From CAZTKP01 sp964614215 (GTDB lineage: Bacteria > UBP6 > UBA1177), in the NCBI GenBank assembly GCA_964614215.1, contig CAZTKP010000090.1:1-10416 (forward strand): 10,416 nt of DNA, given 5' to 3'. Positions 6,712 through 10,416 of the stretch are shown here, piece by piece. Position numbers and translations under genes: made by a program. How positions within the stretch are numbered: position 1 is the first letter of the stretch; every line of letters starts with the position of its first letter. Below the pieces are notes generated by a model, which saw only the letters and a list, made by a program, of their open reading frames with translations, ran no database searches and was not told where the DNA came from.

Positions 6712-8097
6712 ATGACAGCAGGTGTATCACTTTTTTCAGTGGTTCTTGTTTCTGTTCTGGTCCTTGCGGTTTTCGGAACTTTTATCGGCCTTATGCGCCG
6801 TTACAAAAGATGTCCTGCTGACAAGGTTCTTGTAATTTACGGAAAGACCTCAACTGGAAAAAGTTCAAAATGTATTCACGGNNNNNNNNNNNNNNNNNNN
6901 NNNNNNNNNNNNNNNNNNNNNNNNNNNNNNNNNNNNNNNNNNNNNNNNNNNNNNNNNNNNNNNNNNNNNNNNNNNNNNNNNGATATTCTTTTCGGTCAGT
7001 TAAGGCTCGTTATTGCGACAATGAACATCGAGGAGATCAACTCCGATAGAGACAAGTTCCTCATCAACGTCAGTAACAACGTGGAAGCTGAGCTTTCAAA
7101 GATCGGTCTTAAGCTCATCAACGTTAATGTTACAGATATTAAAGATGAATCAGCATACATCGAAGCTCTTGGAAAAGAAGCGGCGGCTCAGGCTATCAAT
7201 GATGCAAAGAAAACAGTTGCGGAAAAAGACAGAGACGGTGCCATCGGTGAAGCAAACGCAAAACAGGATGAGAGAGTTCAGGTTGCAAATGCACTTGCTC
7301 TTGCAAAGATAGGTGAGGCGGAAGCAAGCAGAAGCGAAAGAGTTGCTGTTGCGGACAAGAATTCAAAGGCTATCGTCGGTGAGAATCTGGCAAAAGTAGA
7401 GATCGCGAACTCTGATGCTGACAGAAGAGAAAAAGAGGCTGAAGCTGAAAGAAAGGCAATAGCTGCGGAAAAAGTTGCAACAGCCAAGGCTCTTGAAGAA
7501 TCATACAAAGCTGAGCAGGAAGCGGAAACTGCCCGTGCAAAAAGAGAGCTTGCAACAAGAGAAGCCGACATCATCGTACCGACAGAGATCGACAAACGTA
7601 AGATCGAGATCGATGCTGAAGCCGAGGCGGAAAAGATCAGAAGACATGCACGAGGTGAAGCTGATGCTATCTACGCCAAGATGGAAGCTGAAGGTCGCGG
7701 TATGTTTGAGATACTCACCAAACAGGCTGATGGTTTCAAGAGGATCGTTGAAGCTGCAAACGGTCAGGCAAACAGCGCATTCCTTCTTATGATGGCTGAC
7801 AAGATGCCTGAACTTGTGAAAATGCAGGTCGAAGCTATCAAGAATATCAAGATAGACAAGGTAACAGTCTGGGACGGTGGAAATACCGGCGAGGATGGAA
7901 AAACATCTACTGCCAACTTTCTTTCCGGCATAGGAAAATCAATACCTCCGATGCAGGATCTTTTTAACCTCGCAGGAATGGAACTTCCGGAATACCTCGG
8001 AGTCGAAAAAGGCAAAAAAGCTGAGAAAAAGGAAGCCTCAAAAGAAGTGAAACCAGTAATCGAGCCTGAGATCGAAGAGAAGTCAGAAGAAGTTTAG
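6712..8097 (+). CDS. Flotillin (SPFH/band 7 family), interrupted by an assembly gap
   Basis: Flotillins are membrane scaffold proteins that oligomerise through a coiled coil and mark ordered membrane domains. Visible parts: a membrane segment at residues 4-27; RRYKRCPADKVLVIYGK at 29-45, the start of the SPFH domain; then unknown sequence for the 100 N; then the SPFH end from DILFGQLRLV, including NIEEINSDRDKF and LKLINVNVTDIKDESAYIEALGKEAAAQAI. A long Ala/Glu/Lys-rich coiled coil follows. After it comes the flotillin tail (MMADKMPELVKMQVEAIKNIKIDKVTVWDGG, then a charged end). As given it is 461 codons including about 34 unknown. Family members have a longer SPFH core, so the true protein is probably near 500 residues. 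The start is ATG 6712 with a perfect AGGAGG at 6700-6705. It is cotranscribed with the NfeD-like gene and corresponds to YuaG/FloT or YqiK. Confidence 0.93.
   Translation: MTAGVSLFSVVLVSVLVLAVFGTFIGLMRRYKRCPADKVLVIYGKTSTGKSSKCIHXXXXXXXXXXXXXXXXXXXXXXXXXXXXXXXXXXDILFGQLRLVIATMNIEEINSDRDKFLINVSNNVEAELSKIGLKLINVNVTDIKDESAYIEALGKEAAAQAINDAKKTVAEKDRDGAIGEANAKQDERVQVANALALAKIGEAEASRSERVAVADKNSKAIVGENLAKVEIANSDADRREKEAEAERKAIAAEKVATAKALEESYKAEQEAETARAKRELATREADIIVPTEIDKRKIEIDAEAEAEKIRRHARGEADAIYAKMEAEGRGMFEILTKQADGFKRIVEAANGQANSAFLLMMADKMPELVKMQVEAIKNIKIDKVTVWDGGNTGEDGKTSTANFLSGIGKSIPPMQDLFNLAGMELPEYLGVEKGKKAEKKEASKEVKPVIEPEIEEKSEEV
6882..6981. other. Assembly gap: run of exactly 100 N inside the flotillin gene
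   Basis: The round length is the convention for a scaffold gap of unknown size. It removes most of the SPFH core. Both flanks are in frame with each other across 100 N, so a real gap must be 3k+1 bases long if the gene is intact. From the family layout I would expect about 70-85 missing residues (some 210-255 bases), not 33. Confidence 0.95.
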
Positions 8098-8139
8098 TTC
8101 AAGAAAAAAACAATGGACTGGGATCACTTCACGGATAGA

Positions 8140-10089
8140 TCACGGTGCGGGCTTAAACTCTACAGCGCCCATATCAACTGTTGCTGAAGGCGATGCATCT
8201 TTCCCTTTGATTATGCGATCATTTCCTGCCATATCATCAGTTATGCCGGCAGCAGTATTGCCGGTTTCAAAAGGTGTGTTGCTTCCTTTATCAATGCAGG
8301 GAGACTCTGCCTGAAGTCCGAAATCGAGAGGCGACCATTCCGGTTCAATGAGCATCGGATCATCATTTATATTTCCTGTTCCGGGGTAAACAGTTGTATC
8401 AACAATGCAGGAATATGTGACAGTTGCATTGCCTGCTCCGTCGCGTATGTGCTTTCCCGTTCCTGCGTTATTTGACTTGAAGATGGAGTTTACGATGTCA
8501 AGTGAACCGCTGTCAGTTCTGAAAATTCCTCCGCCGAATGTTCCCGTCGAGGAATATCCCCAGTAATTTTTAAAGAAAACCGAATTTATGATCTCAGCTT
8601 CAGTCTTATCAAGATAGATAGCTCCACCGTAATTGATCATTTTATTGAGTGAAAAAGCTGAATTAATAATGGTGAGATTTGATGTTTCGCTGTCAGGTGC
8701 AGACGAAAAAACAGCCCCGCCCATTCCTGATATCTGCCGGAAGAAGATCGAATTTGTGATTTTAAGATTTGAGCTGGAAATTCTTATTGCTCCACCCTTT
8801 CCATCGCTATCACCGTAATCATAAGTCGAATTATCCTGAAATGTAGATCCTGAAATCACTGAATCATCTGAACCATTAAGGTAAATGGCACCTCCGAATT
8901 CACTCTGGTTTTCATTAAATGTGCAGTCTGAAACTTCAAGATCTCCAGCTTCGATGAATATTGCTCCACCCATATTTGACAGATTTTTTCTAAAAACTGT
9001 GTCTAAGATCACAGTTTTTCCGCCAAGGCTGTAAACTGCTCCGCCTCTGGAGTCGTTGTCTCCTTCAGCCCAGCTGTTTGCAATATCACACCCGGAGATC
9101 TCTATGTTGCTGTTTTCATTGAAAAATGCTCCGCCTTTTGAATAGGGTGCCTCGTTGTTGATAAACTGAGTGTCGGCAACTTTCATGGAGCTGTCCTTGT
9201 TATAAAACACAGCGCCTTTGAATGAATAGTTCCAGTATATCCAGCCGTTTCTTATCACAGGACTGCTTCCGTCGTTATACATCACGCTTCCTGCATCATG
9301 GGGTTCAGTCTCATCAGCCGTTCCGCCCATCATAGAAAAACCGTCAAGGACTGCTGTATCATCAAGATTAAGTCCTGCCGGATGATAAAAAATATGAAAA
9401 CAGTTATCGTATTGTTCATCAACTTCACCAAGATCACAACTCAGAATGGTTTCCTCTGCTTCATGATCACGCTGGGCAAGTTCAGTTTCAGTTCCTGCAA
9501 AACCACCGTATATTTCAACACCGTTTTTCATGCGGAAGTGTTTGTATCTATTGAATTCCTCCTGATCCGACACATCTTCCATCGTTACAAGTCCGTGTAC
9601 GGAGGTCGGTTGATAAGTGCCGTATGCTACCCATATCTGATCACCTGAGACAGCAGAATCAATTGCCGGCTGAAGTTCAGTGAAGGCATTATTCCAGCTT
9701 GAGCCGTTCCCGGAACCTGCCGCATCGTGCTTTACATAGATGACTGAAGGAAGGGGATCAACTGCATCATCATCGTTTTCTTCTTCTGTTTGTTCTTCCG
9801 ATTCCGTTAAAACTTCGTCGGACAAGTCATCAGACAATTCGTCATCCGTTTCTTCTGAATTATCTGTTTCAACGGTGTCTGTTTTTTCATGATCATCATC
9901 ATTTTCTGTCAAATTTTCGTCATCTGTTTCATCATCTGTAACACTGTCGGGTTCATTTTTTTCATCGACTTCGCTCTGAATGTCGCTGTCGGAATATCCG
10001 TCAGCATCATCTTTAGAGTTCTTTGTTCCGGAGCAGCTTGTGCTTAAAAAAACTGCCGCAACTGCCAGTATTGTTAGAAAGAATCGCAT
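8140..10089 (-). CDS. Secreted lipoprotein with acidic linker and parallel beta-helix (GGA-type repeats)
   Basis: The protein has 649 residues. The N-terminus is a lipoprotein signal (MRFFLTILAVAAVFLSTSC) with lipidated Cys 19. The residue at -3 is Ser rather than the usual Leu, but Leu sits at -4. Ser at +2 suggests sorting to the outer membrane. Residues 27-111 form a low-complexity linker with 43 Asp/Glu in 85. From IYVKHDAAGSGNGSSW (117-132) onward it is a right-handed beta-helix of the pectate-lyase/PMP type. Turns of the form GG[AG]-[IVF]-[FYR] occur at 319, 349, 374, 399, 432, 457, 488 and 519, with recurring N-S-x-F strands. The end (SPCIDKGSN, then DMAGNDRI and VDMGAVEF) matches the domain called choice-of-anchor Q in databases. 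It is probably surface-exposed, for adhesion or glycan binding; no catalytic site is recognisable. ATG 10089 has AGGGG shortly before it. Confidence 0.85.
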   Translation of the reverse strand: MRFFLTILAVAAVFLSTSCSGTKNSKDDADGYSDSDIQSEVDEKNEPDSVTDDETDDENLTENDDDHEKTDTVETDNSEETDDELSDDLSDEVLTESEEQTEEENDDDAVDPLPSVIYVKHDAAGSGNGSSWNNAFTELQPAIDSAVSGDQIWVAYGTYQPTSVHGLVTMEDVSDQEEFNRYKHFRMKNGVEIYGGFAGTETELAQRDHEAEETILSCDLGEVDEQYDNCFHIFYHPAGLNLDDTAVLDGFSMMGGTADETEPHDAGSVMYNDGSSPVIRNGWIYWNYSFKGAVFYNKDSSMKVADTQFINNEAPYSKGGAFFNENSNIEISGCDIANSWAEGDNDSRGGAVYSLGGKTVILDTVFRKNLSNMGGAIFIEAGDLEVSDCTFNENQSEFGGAIYLNGSDDSVISGSTFQDNSTYDYGDSDGKGGAIRISSSNLKITNSIFFRQISGMGGAVFSSAPDSETSNLTIINSAFSLNKMINYGGAIYLDKTEAEIINSVFFKNYWGYSSTGTFGGGIFRTDSGSLDIVNSIFKSNNAGTGKHIRDGAGNATVTYSCIVDTTVYPGTGNINDDPMLIEPEWSPLDFGLQAESPCIDKGSNTPFETGNTAAGITDDMAGNDRIIKGKDASPSATVDMGAVEFKPAP

Positions 10090-10119
10090 TTTTTACCCCT
10101 CGAAATAATGGTTCGCTGC

Positions 10120-10148
10120 TTAATACAATAACTTAATTGAAAAGTAAA
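10120..10148 (-). promoter_or_regulatory. Possible promoter of the beta-helix lipoprotein gene
   Basis: On the minus strand TTTACT (10148-10143), a 17-base spacer and TATTAA (10125-10120) give a fair sigma-70 match. The predicted start is near 10113, about 24 bases before the ATG. The stretch is AT-rich, so other pairs are possible. Confidence 0.4.
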
Positions 10149-10164
10149 ATAAAAACTTAAATGC

Positions 10165-10178
10165 TGAATCAGGATTCA
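10165..10178 (-). terminator. Weak hairpin followed by T-rich DNA after the tRNA
   Basis: TGAATCCTGATTCA is self-complementary (5-6 base-pair stem, loop of 2-4) and lies 22 bases after the tRNA 3' end. On the minus strand it is followed by a T-rich stretch. The stem is short and AT-rich, so termination here is only a possibility. Confidence 0.3.
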
Positions 10179-10199
10179 AATTGTTGATATAGCAGGAAG

Positions 10200-10275
10200 T
10201 GGTGGAGCTGAACGGGCTCGAACCGTCGACCCTCTGAATGCCATTCAGATACTCTCCCAACTGAGCTACAGCCCC
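10200..10275 (-). tRNA. tRNA-Ala (anticodon GGC)
   Basis: The 76-base gene folds as a full cloverleaf. Acceptor GGGGCTG pairs with CAGCTCC (one G-U). The D arm is GCTC/GAGT around AGTTGGGA. The anticodon stem TCTGA/TCAGA encloses the loop ATGGCAT, giving anticodon GGC with U33. The variable region is 5 bases, and the T arm GACGG/CCGTT has loop TTCGAGC. The discriminator A is followed by an encoded CCA. It reads GCC (and GCU) alanine codons. It stands alone in the window with its own promoter. Confidence 0.96.
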
Positions 10276-10292
10276 ACCTTGAGAACAAAGCT

Positions 10293-10320
10293 AATTTACA
10301 TAAAATTGTTTCTTCGTCAA
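10293..10320 (-). promoter_or_regulatory. Promoter of the tRNA-Ala gene
   Basis: On the minus strand TTGACG (10320-10315), a 16-base spacer and TAAATT (10298-10293) would start transcription near 10286, about 10 bases before the mature tRNA. The -10 is identical to that of the NfeD-flotillin promoter. Confidence 0.5.
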
Positions 10321-10367
10321 TGTTTTCCTTTGTCTTAATTTTAACTGAAAATATTTCGTTCCAACCG

Positions 10368-10397
10368 TTGACTTTAGTCGATTCGTACCTATATAAA
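10368..10397 (+). promoter_or_regulatory. Rightward promoter leading out of the window
   Basis: TTGACT at 10368-10373 and TATAAA at 10392-10397 are separated by 18 bases; TATATA at 10390-10395 is an alternative -10 with a 16-base spacer. Transcription would start near 10404. Only some dozen bases remain in the window, so the gene it serves cannot be seen. It diverges from the tRNA promoter. Confidence 0.5.
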
Positions 10398-10416
10398 AGT
10401 GCGATGATAACGGCTC

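Noticed and set aside
7278..7595. Antisense open frame of 105 codons inside the flotillin coiled coil
   Set aside because: It is Ala/Ser/Leu-rich as expected from reading the complement of Ala/Glu-rich codons. It has no ribosome binding site and overlaps a certain gene completely.
7150..7700. Ala/Glu-rich stretch in flotillin as a DNA tandem repeat
   Set aside because: The protein is repetitive in composition, but the DNA shows no regular unit. This is normal flotillin coiled coil.
10404..10416. ATG at 10404 as the start of a coding region
   Set aside because: Only four codons are visible, with no ribosome binding site, so it cannot be supported as a feature.
1..10416. CRISPR array, transposon, prophage or integration site
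   Set aside because: No spaced direct repeats, transposase or integrase motifs, terminal inverted repeats or duplicated tRNA ends were found. The tRNA 3' end has no second copy in the window.

Overview
The window reads as a stretch of chromosome from a Gram-negative bacterium of moderate to low G+C (roughly 40% by eye), probably a metagenome-derived assembly. It holds an outer-membrane-barrel-like protein tail, a secreted lipoprotein and an NfeD/flotillin pair. It also contains a run of exactly 100 N, the usual placeholder for a scaffold join. I cannot assign a phylum. Promoters look like ordinary sigma-70 type (TTGACT-like -35, TAAATT/TACAAT-like -10), and start sites carry GGAG-type ribosome binding sites. 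No phage, transposon, CRISPR or integration signature is visible.

Layout, left to right. (1) 1-306: the last 101 codons of a probable outer-membrane beta-barrel protein. (2) 369-1236: a LysO-type (DUF340) amino-acid exporter encoded as two overlapping genes. The small one resembles the first part of the large one. (3) 1309-2934: trxB (NADPH-thioredoxin reductase) followed 3 bases later by a class II aldolase/adducin-domain gene. (4) 2937-5936, minus strand: a 999-residue soluble hybrid sensor kinase with five PAS domains, HisKA, HATPase and a receiver. It begins at a TTG with a strong ribosome binding site, and its stop lies 2 bases from the aldolase stop. (5) 5937-6083: a compact divergent control region with one good promoter in each direction and a palindrome over the kinase -10 box. 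(6) 6084-8097: an operon of an NfeD-like membrane protein and a flotillin. The flotillin's SPFH core is largely lost in the 100-N gap. (7) 8140-10089, minus strand: a lipoprotein with an 85-residue acidic linker and a parallel beta-helix with GGA-type repeats. (8) 10200-10275, minus strand: tRNA-Ala(GGC) with encoded CCA and its own promoter. A further promoter points right, out of the window.

How the genes fit together: NfeD and flotillin form a known functional pair that organises membrane microdomains. The divergent kinase may sense a cytoplasmic signal, but nothing in the sequence proves that it controls its neighbours. TrxB supplies dithiol reducing power, and its partner thioredoxin is not in the window. 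I see no clear new defence or mobile system. The points most worth a second look are the duplicated, split LysO, the gap inside the flotillin, the palindrome at the kinase promoter and the acidic-linker beta-helix lipoprotein.
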